Below are positions 12,091 through 26,341 of a stretch of 64,000 nt of DNA, piece after piece. The notes below the pieces were generated by a model. It saw nothing but the letters and a program-made list of their open reading frames with translations, did no database searches and was not told the origin of the DNA. The position numbers were made by a program, and so were the translations under genes. Each line of letters starts with the position of its first letter. Within the stretch, counting starts at the first letter, position 1. The DNA is from Tillandsia leiboldiana (lineage: Eukaryota; Streptophyta; Magnoliopsida; Poales; Bromeliaceae): positions 3,500,565 to 3,564,564 of the forward strand of contig CM055077.1 of the NCBI GenBank assembly GCA_029204045.2. The letters run 5' to 3'.

Positions 12091-15000
12091 GCTCCAGCTG
12101 TGAGCGCCTTCCCTAATCCAACTGGGGCCCCCGACCAGCATCTTCTGCGGGTGGTACCCACCGGCGAAGGATTGCGACCAGAGACACGGCCGACTGCTTC
12201 ACCTGCGGCCCAACAGGTACATGTGCGGCATGTGCCCGCGGGGAGTTCACCCGCGCAGACGGCTGCACCACTACCTGCCCACTACCGCGACGCCAAGCCC
12301 CGCGCCGGCTCTGCTGCATAGGGACGTCCACCTTTGCCGCCACGACTGCATCACGACAAAATACGGGGGGCGTGTCTTTGCCCTGGACCCATGGCGAGCC
12401 ACTCCGGAGGACAACCTGGAGGTACCACTTTTATTTCTGGTCATCATGCTAGGACATTATTCGATACGGGGCATCACATGTTTATTTCCACCCATTTATC
12501 ACTACTCATGGTATTATTGTGCAACCCACTAGAGATAGATTTGGGTAGAGATCCCCGGTCACAGTATTCTGATTAACGAAGAGCTCCACTCATGCCCTGT
12601 TTATTGGCGGACGGAGTTTCCCCATCTCTCTCTCGTCCTCAAACTTCGTCAATATGACGTAATCCTGGGAGAAATTGGCTTTCCAAGTATCGAGCGACTA
12701 TCAACTGCGCCTTTCGGAGATTGACCCTCGATCCGCCTGGTGAGGCGGAGTTGATTATTTGATTTGGCTTCGAGCCTTCGGCATATTTGGGGATCTGCTC
12801 AGGGACCCGTGCGTCGTCTTGAGAGAGGGCGTGTGGATATCTTGCCATGGTTGTCAACGCCCTTTCCTGATTCTCGGCGATTGAAGATATTGCTGTGGTG
12901 CGGAGTTTTCTGATGTATTCCCTGCTGAGCTTCGGGAATGCCACCTGAACGCGAAATCGAATTATTATCGACCTTGTTCCCGGCACAGCCCCTATTTCTC
13001 GAGCAACTTTACCGCATGGCCTTCGCGGAACTAAGGAGCTTAAGACACAATTAGAAGACCTGACGGCATTGGGCTTCATTCGATAGTGTGTCCCCTTGGG
13101 CGCACCTGTTCTCTTTGTAAAGAAGAAAGACGGCAGCCTACGTCTTTGTATTGATTATCGGGAATTAAATAAAGTCACTATCAAGAACCGCTACCCCCTC
13201 CCGCGGATTGACGATCTGTTCGACCAACTGCAAGGGTCGGTGGTATTTTCTAAGATCGATATGCAATCCGGTTTTATCAATTGCGGGTTAGAGCGGAAGA
13301 TGTCCCGAAGACGGCCTTTCGAACCAGATACGGCCATTACGAGTCACAGTAATGCCGTTTGGGCTTACAAAGCCCCTGCTTGCTTTATGGACATGATGAA
13401 CCGGATCTTTTAAAGCCTTTTCTGGATCGCTTTGTCGTGGTATTCATTGACGATTCTCATATACTCGAAGACGATCTAGAACATCAGGACCATCTTCGGC
13501 AAGTTCTTCAAGTCCTCAGGGAGAACAATCTATATGCTAAGTTCAAAAAGTGCGACTTTTGGCTCCGGGAAGTCGCATTCCTTGGACATATTATCTCGGC
13601 AAAAGGCGTTGCTGTTGATCCCAAGAAATTGAGGCTATCAAAGAATGGCCCCAGCCAACAAATGCGACGGAGGTTCGCAGCTTCATCGGTCTGGCGGGGG
13701 ATTATCGGCGATTCGTCGAGGGTTTCTCAAGGATTGCGCTCCAATGACCGTCTGACGAGGAAGAAGAGAAATTCGCGTTGGACTCCTGAGTGCCAGCGCG
13801 CTTCGATGTTAAAGCGGCTATTGACTGAGGCACCTGTATGACACTACCGGTCAAGGCGAAAATTATGTGGTCTATGTGATGCTCGCGGATCGGATTGGGC
13901 GGTGTTCTAATGCAAAATGAAAAAGTGATAGCCTATGCCTCTCGAAACAATGAGCCCTACGAGCAAAACTACACGACGCATGATCTCGAGCTTGCTGCGG
14001 TGGTTTTTGCTCTCAAGTTATGGAGGCATTATCTATATGGGTCCATTGCGAGATCTTCACCGACCATCAAAGTCTCAAATATCTCTTCACGCAGAAGGAA
14101 CTGAACCTAAGGCAGCGCGAGATGGCTCGAATTGCTCAAGGATTATGATATCACTATCCAATATCATCCTGGTCGGGCAAACGTGGTAGCCGATGCTTTG
14201 AGCCGAAAGCATGTAGCGCCAGAGCTGCTGATGATCACTGATGAGGACCGCGTTGATTTCGAGTTCAGCGGCTAGATTTGGAGGTTGTCCCTACAGGGTC
14301 GACTGCTCGACTTTTAGCGTAGTAGTGGCAGCCTACCTACTTGATCGCATAAAAGGAGGGACAGCAGTCGGACCCCTCCTTCCAGAAGGTCCGAGAACTG
14401 ATATCACTGGGACAGACTGACGATTACCAGCTGCACGCCGATGGCTCTATTCGATTTAGGGGCCGTTGGTGTGTCCCAGCTGACGGTGAACTGAGAATAA
14501 GGGACATTCTTACAGAGGCGCAGCGGATCTTCTATACACGGTACATCCTGGCGGGACAAAAGATGTATCCCGACCTAAAGCAGACATATTTGGTGGCCTG
14601 GGATGGAAGGCCGACTGTGGCGACCATGTGGCGGGCATGTGCCTAGTTGTGCCAGCAAGTGAAGGCGGAACATCAAAGACCCGGCAGGAAAACTGCACAC
14701 CTGCTTCCTGTACCAGTTGTGGAAGTGGAGCAGATCACGAGGGACTTCGTCACCGGTTCGCCTCGATCCCAGCGAGGCCACGATGCTATATGGGTTATTG
14801 TGGATCGACTCACCAAGTCGCTCACCTTTCTGCCGATCCACGATGACTTGGACCCGTGATCGACTCGCCCAGCTATATATCGACGAGATTGTGCGACTTC
14901 ATGGCACTCCAGCATCGATCGTTTCCGATAGAGACACCCGCTTTGTGTCTCAGTTCTGGAGAAATGTACAAGAAGCTATGGGCACCAAACTGAAGTTTAG

Positions 15001-15787
15001 CACTGCCTTCCACCCCCAGAGTGATGGGCAGTCCGAGCGAGTCATACAGACGTTGGAGGATATGCTGCGTTCCTGCGTACTGGAGTATGGAGACGGATGG
15101 TACCGGTATCTTTCCTTGGTGGAGTTCGCTTACAACAACAGCTACCAGGCAAGTATCGGTATGGCCCCGTATGAGGCACTGTACGGGCGCCGATGTCGGT
15201 CCCACCCATTTGCTGGGATGACGTCGGTGAGCGCCGTGTTATCGGGCCTGAGATACTGGAGGACGCAGAAGCCAAGGTGCGGGTAGCAAGACAGCAGATG
15301 CTAACCGCACAGAGCAGACAGAAGAGCTACGCGGACCAACGACGACGAGACTTGGAGTTCCAAGTAGGCGATCATGTCCTGCTGAAGGTTTCGGCCAACT
15401 CGGGGAATCAAGCGATTTGGGATTCGCAACAAGCTCAGCCCCCGATTTGTCGGTCCCTTCGAGATTTTGGAGCGCATTGGTCCTGTAGCTTATCGGTTGG
15501 CTCTTCCTCCTAGCCTTGCCCGGGTGCATAACGTCTTCCACGTTTCCATGCTGAGGAAGTACATCAGAGATCCTTCACACGTGATTAGCCCCACCGCAGT
15601 CCAGCTTCGCGAGGACCTGAGTTATGAGGAGGCACCTCTGAAGATCCTGGCCCGTGATGAAAAGAAGCTGAGGAACAGATCGATCCCCTACGTCAAAGTA
15701 CAATGGGAGAACCATGAAGAGCGTGAAGCCACGTGGGAACGCGAGTCCACCATGATGGAGCGTTTTCCTTATTTATTTGGTTCTTAG
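12091..15787 (+). pseudogene. Second copy of gag-pol, broken by many indels
   Basis: It corresponds to 2023-5741. The reading frame is interrupted by dozens of one- to three-base gains and losses between 12091 and about 14850. Recognisable pieces include the RT start (13096-13413), the RT middle with a damaged FIDD region (13359-13841), the integrase core (about 14850-15195, nearly identical to the first copy) and the GPF/chromodomain end (15467-15787). The stop at 15785-15787 matches the one at 5739-5741. Damage confined to the contig end looks like uncorrected long-read error rather than genuine decay. The one-base gag/pol offset is shared with the first copy and so is not explained that way. 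Confidence 0.85.
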
Positions 15788-15832
15788 TTGTATTTAGTTT
15801 CAGGGACGAAACTTCCTTTTTGGTGGGAGAGA

Positions 15833-18800
15833 TGTAAGAATTCGAATTTTTGAAAATTAATAAAGAAATGAAATTGACTTGAGTCACGTTGAATCTGGAT
15901 CATGAAAAGCACCCGTAGTCTTAGTGCCCCTTTTTCTGCAGTGTAATTTGCACAATTAGTAGGCCAAAAATATCGCCTTTCAATCCGAGCCTAATCTCGA
16001 AGATCCGAGACCACGAGCGCGACCGTCATGACGAACTGAGCGAAAATCATATTAAACTTGTTCAGATCTGACGGTCGGATCTTCCAGAAATCGACGAAGA
16101 AGCGGGCGGGACCTGCGACTTAAGTCGAGGGTACAGTGAACAGTAAACCCTAAATTTTCGAACCCTTCGCGTCAACGTTGAGCCAATTCACTGTCTGAAA
16201 TCCGAACATAGCACTTCAGGTAGTCGATTTGAACGGCTCCGACGTTCTGGACGCAATGGCGCTGACAAAATTTCCGTTTGACGACTCTAAGTCTCGAAAA
16301 ACGCGAAAACTGTATTCGGGACTGTATTTTATGGACCGAAATTTAATCCGGGCAGTTTTTCGAATATCAAAAATCGTTACCTGATAGGTCTCGTCGAGCC
16401 GGACGTCATGGCGCAGTCCATTTTCCGTTTCGACGCTCGGATTTTCTCGAAAAGCGAAAAATGCGTCGAAAATGCAACATTTGCACATAGAAACCTTGGA
16501 TTTCTTGCCTCGGAAAGCGTGCCACTCATGGGAGAGGGACCTGGATGTAAATGGAGGTTGCTGTGAGGGACCAGGTGCTAAATATCAAGACTTGAGGGAC
16601 TGCATTGCGATTGTTGCAAACCCTATATAAATACGTCCACCCCGAGCTAGGGTTTTCCAAAAAACCCTAAGCCTCGCTGCTTCCTCAGCCGCAACCCTCA
16701 AAATCCCTTTTCCCTGCCGCTCTCCTCGGATCCTCCCCGCGCCGGCCGCCGCCTCCACCGCCGGAGAAGAAAGATCAATAAGATCTTGATCTCGGGTGAC
16801 TCGAGGTGAGGGTGCTCAGGAAGATCAAGAACGATCGAGACCAGGTCTGGAGGAGTCCCCTGGGGTGCCGCTGTCGGGCTGAGGTGGTCCGGTCCCCAAC
16901 CGTCGCCGCAGCGCCGCCGCGGGCCAACCCATCTTCCTCCATTTTTCCGGTCAAGGTAAGTCTTGGAACACTTTTGTGCATTTGGGATTTTGGTCACGAC
17001 CACCTTGTTCCTGACACCGAGGTGATCCTCCGGTCGCAGTCCGGGCCGCGGCCGCCGTCCCTATCGCCGGCGGGAGCTCTGCCGCCGGATTATTATTTTC
17101 TCGGCCGATCTCCAGCGCCCCGTGATCCGGCCGTTCAACCGGAGATCAGCACCGTTGGATCTTCTCCTCTGAACGACTGCAACATCTCCACGAGAGCTAG
17201 GGGTGATCGGACGAAGATCGGGCCCGCGCGGAGAAGCCCTAGAACCCGGTTTCCTTCACCTAGCCCGATCGCCGCCGTCCGGCGCCGCCGCTGCCTCCCA
17301 CCGGCGGCCACTGCCACCAGAAGCTCCCTGGCGCCGAGTGGAACCTTTCCATCCAAGTTGCACCGGCCCGGAGCTCCGCCGCCGGAATCCGCCATTAACG
17401 GCCTTGAAGCTCCACCGAGCTCCTCCGGCGCCGCCTTGCCGGCGCACCTCAGCCACCGGGAACCACTCAGGTGAGTTTCCTCGGTCCTCTGGAGCCTCCC
17501 TATCATCTTGCATGCGGGGTTTAACGTCGGGCTTGTCACCTCTGTAGTTGCACCCGAGCTCGGTTCAACCGTCATCTCCGGCCATCGCCGGCGCGCCGGG
17601 CTCCGGCCAACCACTCAGGTGAGGTCTACAGACCCTAAGCAACTTCTCCATGATTTTATTTTAACCCAGATCACCCCTCTTTGTTGGGTCTTAACCCTTG
17701 CACCCGAGCTTTGCCTTTCGGGCTCACCTCCGGCCGCCGCCGCCTCCGGCCACCGGGGCTCGACCCCACATGGACCCGAGAGCCTCTAGGACCTCCCTCT
17801 TACTGATGCTCACCTTGGTTCCAGGTCCGAGCCACTGTGGTTCCAAGATCAGCCAAACCGAGCCTTGGCTTGGAGCACCACCTTGCTCCGGCGACCCTCC
17901 GGCCGACCTCCGGCGCGCACAAGGTGAGCACTGCACTCCTCTGTCCTTATTAATCACCATGCTTCAGCTAGCTCTCAATATGATCAAGTATATGTTAAGA
18001 TCCAACATAGTGGTAATGGGACCTTAGAAGATTATGGGCCAACTTTGTATCGGGCTTGGTCTCAGCCCAATTCTTGTGAGCACGGGCTTCGTCTCGTCAT
18101 AACGAACACCCTGAAATTTACAGATTTATGTTTGGACTTCCGGAATTCATGAACGAGCTAAAACAGTAGTTATCTAATAGATATTTATGCAATTTAAGAA
18201 CCTTTTTGGACCAAAATGCAAAATGGCCACCCTAGCTGACCTTAGACAGCACCTACGCACTACCTGGCCATTTTATTGGGTTTCCGATGGTCCTCGTTGA
18301 CCAGGAACCAGCTGTCGACCGACGAAATGACCGATTTGACCGTTTAAACTCTCCGTTAGTGTAACGTTGTCGGGAAAGGGTTGTGGGAGTTTATTACTGA
18401 TCATGTCTTCTTATACAGGGCCCAGTTGTTCGACGCCAGCCCCCAGCTGCTGATCGGGAGTTCGGGGACTCTGCCTTCATCCAGGTGGGTTAACTTCGGC
18501 CCGGGTTGATCTATTCGGCCCTCTGGTTGCTTTAGTCCAGTCGGACACTTGTTCTTGGCTTGCCCTGCTGATTTTACCTATATGACATATATTGATCTCT
18601 TTTGACATAGCATGATCCCTCTGATTGACATTGACCTGATTAGATCGGTGATTGAGTTTTATTGTCACTATCAGCCGATTATCATATATATACTCCCTGA
18701 TTCGTCCTGACTGATTCTGATTGATTGATATATAGATTTGCATGACTGATTGATCCTGATTGATAGATATTACTCGATATGCCTGATTGATTGATTCCGA

Positions 18801-19795
18801 TGGATAGATATAGACAGATGATTCCTTGTTGGGATTTCGGCGTGTGCCGACTACTCGGTCATTTGACCGTGAGATTGATCATGATGACTTGCCATGCACT
18901 GCTGTACTTCACGAACCTGGCCGGGGTCGCTCCCCGTGGAGCTGGTTCTTTACCGGTAGAGTGGTCTGGTGATAGACCCGTGAGCCCTCGACAGGGGTAT
19001 GTTAGCGGATCAGGTGCGGATCGGTGGCTTTTGCCTGAGGTCCTCTGAGACCAATATTGGCGCATGATTGTGTACTTGGGTTTCTACCTTTGACGCATGG
19101 TTCACTTGTACTATTGTTCAGTTATTCCAGCACTATTATCTGTAGACATGCTTGTATCTCCAGTAGTTCTTTATACATGATTCCTTGTAGTTGACATTTG
19201 ATTCTAGCATGCATGTTCTACAGTGTTTCTTGATTGCTACTTTTTGACACTTACCTGCTATTGTGATTCTGATTATTAGTAGATCTTATCTGTTTATTCA
19301 GCTTTTCCTATAGATCTTTACTATCCGCAGGTTTTAGTACCCAGTAGGTACGATTAGCTGATTCCCGGCTCGTCGTGCCCACTGGGATGCACTCCGGTGT
19401 ATCTCACACCCTCGGGTGATTGTTGTAGGTCCGTCGGGTGGTGAGATGTCGGGACGATCCAGTGAGCCGATTACGATAGAGCTGTCCCCATGAGCATGAT
19501 ATCTCGATGATTCTGCAGACTTTTACTTTCAGCATTTCTTTCCAGCTTTTGATTTAGATATTTGAAATTGATGTAATAACTTAATTTGATTATTCATGCT
19601 GAGTAGAGTAGATTAGATACTGATATATCTGTTGATCTCTGATGATGATTTTAGCCGTGCATGAATAGGGGAGTCTCTGTCCTGGGGACAGAGAGTCTTC
19701 TATACATGTGGCGGTCTGTTGCGCCCAGTTTGCAAACTCTGATTTCAAAAAAAAAAAAAAAAATTTACCGGATTTTTAAAACTCGGGGCGTGACA
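15833..19795 (+). mobile_element. Second copy of the Tekay 3' LTR
   Basis: It is the same LTR as 5787-9752, from TGTAAGAATTCG to GGGGCGTGACA, 3,963 bp. Where the two differ near the right end (the TTTAGCCGTG and ACCGGATTTTT segments), this copy agrees with the 5' LTR at 1-727. It is therefore probably the more accurate version. Confidence 0.93.
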
Positions 19796-22183
19796 TTTCG
19801 TCCCGAAAAAAAGGAACGGCCTCTAGAACCCAGGTCACCCAAACTCTCTCGGGTGAGGAAGTTTGTAATAAAAGATGGCAATTATTACTAAAAACTATTT
19901 TAATCTGAGAAACCCAATTTAATATATTTTAGTTTTTTAATAAAATCAGGTCAAATAAGTTTTATTTTTCAAACCCCGAAGGGCTATTGCCTTCACCCAA
20001 ATCAAACAAGAACAGGCTCCGACGACCCCTCGAAGTTTGGAAGGAAAAACATTAGTTTATAGAAATCATGAGTGTCAAAAAACAGTCTGGGTTCTAGGTC
20101 CTGCTATCACTAGTATACCCCTGTCACTAACATAGTGACGACAAAGAAAACAGAGAAGTACGATAACCCGGGACCACCGTTTACCCAACGGCTCCCGCCA
20201 CAGATATAAGACCAACTACATCTACCAGACTCCACTCTGCCCCTAAGCACGTGTGTAACATGCATCCCATACTAAAATAAATCCCGACCACTCAGCCCAC
20301 TACCCGGGAGAGGAAAAATACTATGTCCAGGAATAGAATACGAAGTGTGGATGTCTAAAGCATAAATAAACCTAGCCCAAGTGAGGGTTTTCTACTAGTC
20401 TGGTTTACACATGCAAACATATGACAGGGTGCTAGGTCAAGTCCAATACTAACATTTAATCAACACAGATAGGAAGTAATAATCAACATGATTAGAATCA
20501 CCACACTAGAAAATCCTATCTGATACAACATGCTTTCTAATACTGCTTACATAATGTATGCTCACTGACAATATAGAGTTAGAGAATCGTCCATCGGTTT
20601 TGGAGATGAAGCAACCCACCTGAAGCGTGCGTCAATCCAAGATCCAAATAGGCTGAAACTGAATGATGATAATCCTCGGATTCCCACGATTCCAACGAGT
20701 CCAAAAACTCCAGAAAACTCCTCCTAGGTACAAAGATATGGTCCAAACATTGCAATAAGTCATAAACTCCCACAAACACATGCTGCTGTACAAACAGTTC
20801 AGAAAATGCTTAAATACCACCTGCGAGATAATCTCCAAAAATTCCAATAAAAATACGACGGCGATCCTCGCGAAAAGTAGATGTCAATCGAGTCCTCACA
20901 AGCCGAAATCCGATACCCAAGTGTGGAGATAAAAATCTGACAAGCCTCCGCTATCCAGAAAAACCACCAGCAACAAAGGGGTTCAAAGATGCCTCGTAAA
21001 CCATGCCAAGAAGACAGAATGAAGCAAGGTGATCAACACGGAAATAGAAAGCCTACCTCTCGTGAAACCGACGCCGAAAAAATCGTCCAAAAATTTCTTC
21101 GGAGTAGCTTTGTGGACCTCGTGGACCGAAATGCGACGGAAATGGGCCACCGAAGAAGAAATGTCGCACTGCGCCGAATCGCCGAAGCCGTCGATGCCGC
21201 ACCCTCCAAAAATTTCGAAACTCCTTCGCAAGATGCTGCACAAGATGAGGAACAAACTTGCAATAGGGCTCAGTCGCAGAATGGCTCGAGAAAATGGGCT
21301 AAAGGCCTAAGAAACTGGCCTATTTATAGCCCTTCACAAAAAAACCACAAAAAAACAAAGCTATTGGGCTTTCGGTCCCGAAATTGGGGCGCCTGGGGGG
21401 ATTCGGGCGCAAACAGTGCCCGAATTCGCCCCCCGGCCCGGCCCGCGACCGACGCCCAGATCGCCCAGCGCACGATACGTGTCCCGAATAGCGGACAGCG
21501 TGTGTGGGGCCGCTGGGGATCCGCCGCGTGGCTCGACCGGGGCACATGGGGTGGGTGGCGCCCGCCAATCGCCGAGCGCCATGTGGCGCCCCGCGTACGG
21601 CGGCCACCTGCCCCACCTACCCCAACCGCCCCCGCCTGCTCCCCTTGACGCGTGGACCGCGCGCACGTGAGCCAGCCACTCACTGGCCGCCACGTGGCCC
21701 GCCCCGGTGCATGCGCCAGCCCGCGCGTCTCCGTGGACCGCACCGCGTGAGCCCGCCAATCCGAGGCCACCACATGTCCCCCACGCCCGGTCCATGCACC
21801 AGCGCAACTCTCTGTGGACCGCGCCGCGTGCACCGGCCAATCAAAGGCTGCCACGTGGCATCCAGCCGGTCCACGGCTTCCCTCATGCACCAAAATGCGC
21901 AGAAAACTTCCGGGTGTCCCTTTTTGAACATCCGGATTCCGAAAAATACAAGTAAATAGCCGATTTTCGATGTTTTTCCGCCCTGAATCCAAATCCGATA
22001 TCGGATTAGCTTGAAATCCTTTCTAAAATTCGGCGAAAGCAGCCGAAGGACAGGCTTGATCTAGAAACCTCACTGAGTCCGTCCAACGCGTCAATTTGAC
22101 GCGTTGCGGGTCCGACGCACCACTAATAGGTGTTCCACTACATGGGTCATAGGGAAAGCAACACGGGGATCGGGGTCACCACA
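19796..22183 (-). mobile_element. Older LTR fragment, minus strand (right contig, complete to its end)
   Basis: This continues past the point where the left copy is cut off. On the minus strand the LTR opens TGTGGTGACCCC at 22183, similar to TGTGAGGACCC of the solo LTR. The rest of this LTR lies left of the window, so its target-site duplication cannot be checked. The Tekay insertion point corresponds to about 48783 in the solo LTR. Confidence 0.75.
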
Positions 22184-22552
22184 AATTATGTCAAAATGAA
22201 TAGTGAAAATTGAACAATATTTCAAATATGAGGATAGCACTTTTGAATTCAATATCAAGAATGTTGATCTTGATTTAAATGGTTTAAAATATTTTTTTAT
22301 TAAAATTTAAATAAATTTAGATTTTTCTACACCTTTAAACTACAAACTCGTCATAGTAGCTATTAAAAATTAACAATTTTGAAATGATTTTATCATAAAG
22401 TAAACTATGTCAAAAAATTATAAAAAAAGAATTCTAAAAACTTTATATATCTTAGATCATACTTAATTGTGTGAATCGTTGATTTAAACATCCTAAAAAA
22501 AAAAAAAATGAGACTATATTATAGGAACTCCAATACTATCAATAATATAGGA
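22184..22552. other. AT-rich intergenic, MITE-like remnant
   Basis: No coding signal. The phrases AAGAATGTTGATCTTGATTT and TTTAAATAAATTTAG resemble the family of elements at 45600-45760 and 55700-55990, suggesting an old member of that family. Confidence 0.4.
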
Positions 22553-22971
<419 letters not shown>

Positions 22972-22991
22972 CTAGGTTGGAATGCTATAAA

Positions 22992-23496
22992 AATTAATAT
23001 AAATTTTTATGCATCACATTAATTCAAAAGTTTATAATTAAAAATTAAATTTTTTAAAAATAAATCCATATGTTGTATTTTATTCAAGAATATCTATCAT
23101 ATTTTAACTCAAATTTAAATATATCATATTTTAAATTTTAACTCAAATTTGAATTAACAATTAAAATTTTTAACTATAGTGAATCAAAATTAAATTTTAA
23201 AATATATATTAAATATGAATTTAAATTTTGATACTTTTAGTTTAAAACACATACTTAAATTTTGAATTCATAAAAATTTAGAAAGTATATAAAAATATCC
23301 AAGATATAATTAAATTTTAACTCTGATTATTATAAAAATAGTTTCTAATCAATAAATTGCATAATTTAAGAAGTATTTAATTATGACAGACGCAGGATAT
23401 GGAGTTTATTATGTTTGTTAACTAATTAGAATATTCACTGTTATGTAATCTTATCACTAAAATATTTGTTATTAAAATATGAAGATTAAATAATAA
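22992..23496. other. AT-rich intergenic
   Basis: Runs of AAATTTTAA-type sequence without an ORF or recognisable element. Nothing further seen. Confidence 0.6.
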
Positions 23497-24437
23497 GCGT
23501 CCATTTGGCAATCAGTGAAAAATAAAACAGGTTTTTAATTTACCAGATATTTGATATTTTGAAAAATTTAATACTTTGCAAAAATATTACTATGTTTTTT
23601 ACTGTTTGGATTGTGAATTTTTTTAAAAAAAACTCTGTTTTAAATTTAAACTTTCAATACAAAAATTTAAATTTAAAAATATAAATTTTTAATTTTTAAT
23701 TTTAAAATTTTAAAATTAGTATTTAAATTTCAAATTTATAAATTTCAAAATTGAATTTGAATTTTAAAATTTTAAAATTTGAATGTGAAATTTTAAATTT
23801 TAAATTTTAAATTTTAAATTTTGAATTTTAAATTTAAATTTAAATTTAAAATTTAAAATTTAAAATTTAAAATTTAAAATTTAAAATTTAAATTTTTAAA
23901 TTTCAAAATTTAAATTTAAAATATAAAATTTCAAAATTTAAAATTTCAAATTTCAAATTTAAAATTTTACAATATTAATTTTAAGTTTTAAACATAAAAT
24001 TTTATTATTTTAAAATAATAAATTTAATTTTAAAATAATAAATTTTAATTTTAAAATTATAAATTATAAATTTTACTTTTAATATAATAAATTTTAATTT
24101 TATAATTTAGAATTTTAAATTTCAAAATTTGAAATTTAAATTTAAATTTTATTTTTTTAATTTTTCAGTTTCAAATTTTAAATTTTAAATTTTAAATTTT
24201 GAATTTTAAATTTTAAATTTTAAAATTTTTTAATTTTTAATTTTTTTATTTTGACTTTTTAATTTTAATTTTTTAAAGAATGATGAAATGCGAAAGAGTG
24301 CGATAGGGAGAAGTCGTACGCGGAAAATGAGAATTTATTTTTGCTGCACATAGCACTTTTTTTTTCCCAAAAATATTTTTCGAAATAGTAAAATTATTAT
24401 GTTATATTTTTATGTTGTTGTGCCATCCAAACGTGCC
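23497..24437. mobile_element. Possible MITE with A/T-only interior
   Basis: The left edge GCGTCCATTTGGCA and the right edge TGCCATCCAAACGTGCC are loosely inverted, as in plant elements with GTTTGG-type ends. The interior (about 23640-24290) is almost purely A and T, built from self-complementary AAATTTTAAATTT-like phrases. No transposase. Boundaries are uncertain. Confidence 0.35.
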
Positions 24438-24499
24438 AACTAATAAAAAACCAAATAATTTTATAAACAGAAAAAAATGACCTGGATTCTGATGGATTT

Positions 24500-25990
24500 C
24501 CAACGGGATATTTATTAATTGATTATTTATTAACTTTAATTTGTCTTCAAATAAGTTTTATATATTCCAATTTAATTATACTGTAAATATTTTTCATATA
24601 TATTTCTTAACATATAATTTTGAATATATAATTTTTTATTAAAATACCGAAATTAAATATTAAGAAATTTTTTTTTATTCTTTTGTTAACGAATTACATT
24701 ACTTATGTAAAACATTATATTTAATTTTATACTTAAATAATTTTTTTTATTAAATACCACATCCGCTTTTATATAAAACAATATTATTTAATCTTAATCT
24801 TAAAATAATATTTTTATTAAATATTAAATACTGTTATTTAATCTTATTATTTTTTTATTAAATACCGAGATTAAATAACATAGGAATATAATTTTTTTTA
24901 TTAAAATACCAAGATTAAATTTCTTTTACCTTCAAAAAATAAAAAATCTAAAAGTATTTATTTATAAAAAAATAATATATTGAAATTGAATTCAAATTTG
25001 AATGTTTTATTTATTTTATAAATTTGATTTGTTTCGATTTGTTTTTATTTCTAAATTTGAATTGTTTTGATTTCTTTTGATTTATAATTTATTTTTTAGA
25101 TTTGATTTGATTTGTTTATAGTTTAAAATTCCTAACATCTTTTATATATAGTGGAGATCTTAAAATATTAATTTTAAAAATATATATATTTTAAAATTAA
25201 ATTCAAATTTGATTGTTGATTTAAATAGTTATTAGTAACATGAGTTTATTTCATAAATAATTTGTTTTCTAAATTTGATTTGTTTAATTCCGTCAATCAA
25301 CTTCTATTTGCTTTTATATATAGTATAGGAAAAAATATTTTGAAATAAAATTCAAATTTGATTCTTTAATTTATTCTATTTATTTTGATTTGTTTTAATT
25401 CTAATTTGATTGTTAATTTAAATAGTTATTTGTGACATGAGTCTATTTTTTAATTAATTTATTTTCTAAATTTAATTTGTTTCGGTTTGCTTTTAATTCT
25501 AAATTTGATTTGTTTTGATTTTTTTATTTGTAATTTATTTTTAAAATTTGATTTGTTTTGATTTATTTATACTTTGTAATAATCTGAAAATATAAAAAAA
25601 TATATGAAATAATATATAAATATTTAATAAATAAAAAATAAAAATAGAAATGTAAAATTTAGTTTCTATAGAAAAGATTAATTTGAAATTAAATTCATAT
25701 TTGATTGTTTAATTTATTTTATTTGTTTTAATTTTTTTTAATTCAATTGATTGTTTGTATAATTAGTTATTAGTGGCATGAGCCCATTTTTAATTAATTT
25801 ATTTTTAAAAATTTGATTAGTTTCAATTTTAACTTTAATTTGATTTATTTCGATTCCTTTTGATTTGTAATTTATTTTTTAAATTTGATTTGTTTTAATT
25901 TATTTTATACTTGAGATAATTTATAAATATAAAAAAAATATTTAATAAATAAAAAAATAAAAAATAGAATGTGGAGCCTAGTTTTTCTAA
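24500..25990. repeat. Diverged AT-rich tandem repeats
   Basis: A phrase of the form AGTTATTAGTRRCATGAG-TYTATTT recurs near 25227, 25421 and 25762. Each copy is set among AAATTTGATTTGTTTTGATTT blocks, with AATTCAAATTTGATTG leading in. Spacing is uneven (about 195 and 340 bp), so the array has degenerated. No ORF of interest. Confidence 0.5.
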
Positions 25991-26145
25991 GTAGTTATTT
26001 TGTGGCATATTCTTTTATTCATTTTAGAATTTCGTTTGTCATTTTTTATCCACTTTTATATATTTATTTTTCTATGTATTTATTTTGTGGCATATTTTAT
26101 TTGTCATTTACAATTAGATTTTATATATAATATAGTTATATATAT

Positions 26146-26341
26146 AGAACTATGCTACTATGCTATTAGTAAACACCAAATTATTAGTACTATTAGGTTT
26201 TTAATTCTGGGATGAAGAGATGTGTGGTTATTATGGTAGTGGGCCCCTAGGATTTACTGGGTGGTTGGAAAAATATTATGATTTAAAAGGACGAAAATAA
26301 TATAAGAGGTAAATCCAATGGGGGAATACTTGGTAGGATTA

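Larger units (their letters stand above)
12091..22033 (+). repeat. Second copy of 2023-11990, probable unmerged contig overlap
   Basis: The 9,943 bp right of the gap repeat the 9,968 bp left of it from end to end: gag tail, pol, LTR and flanking older LTR. Differences are mostly one-base indels, densest just after the gap (12091-14850). A true tandem copy would need its own 5' LTR and target-site duplications; neither is present. Best read as the same locus assembled twice. Confidence 0.85.

Noticed and set aside
12091..19795. A second independent Tekay insertion in tandem
   Set aside because: It has no 5' LTR of its own, begins at a gap in mid-gag, and its flank equals that of the first copy over 2.2 kb. 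Contig overlap explains this better.
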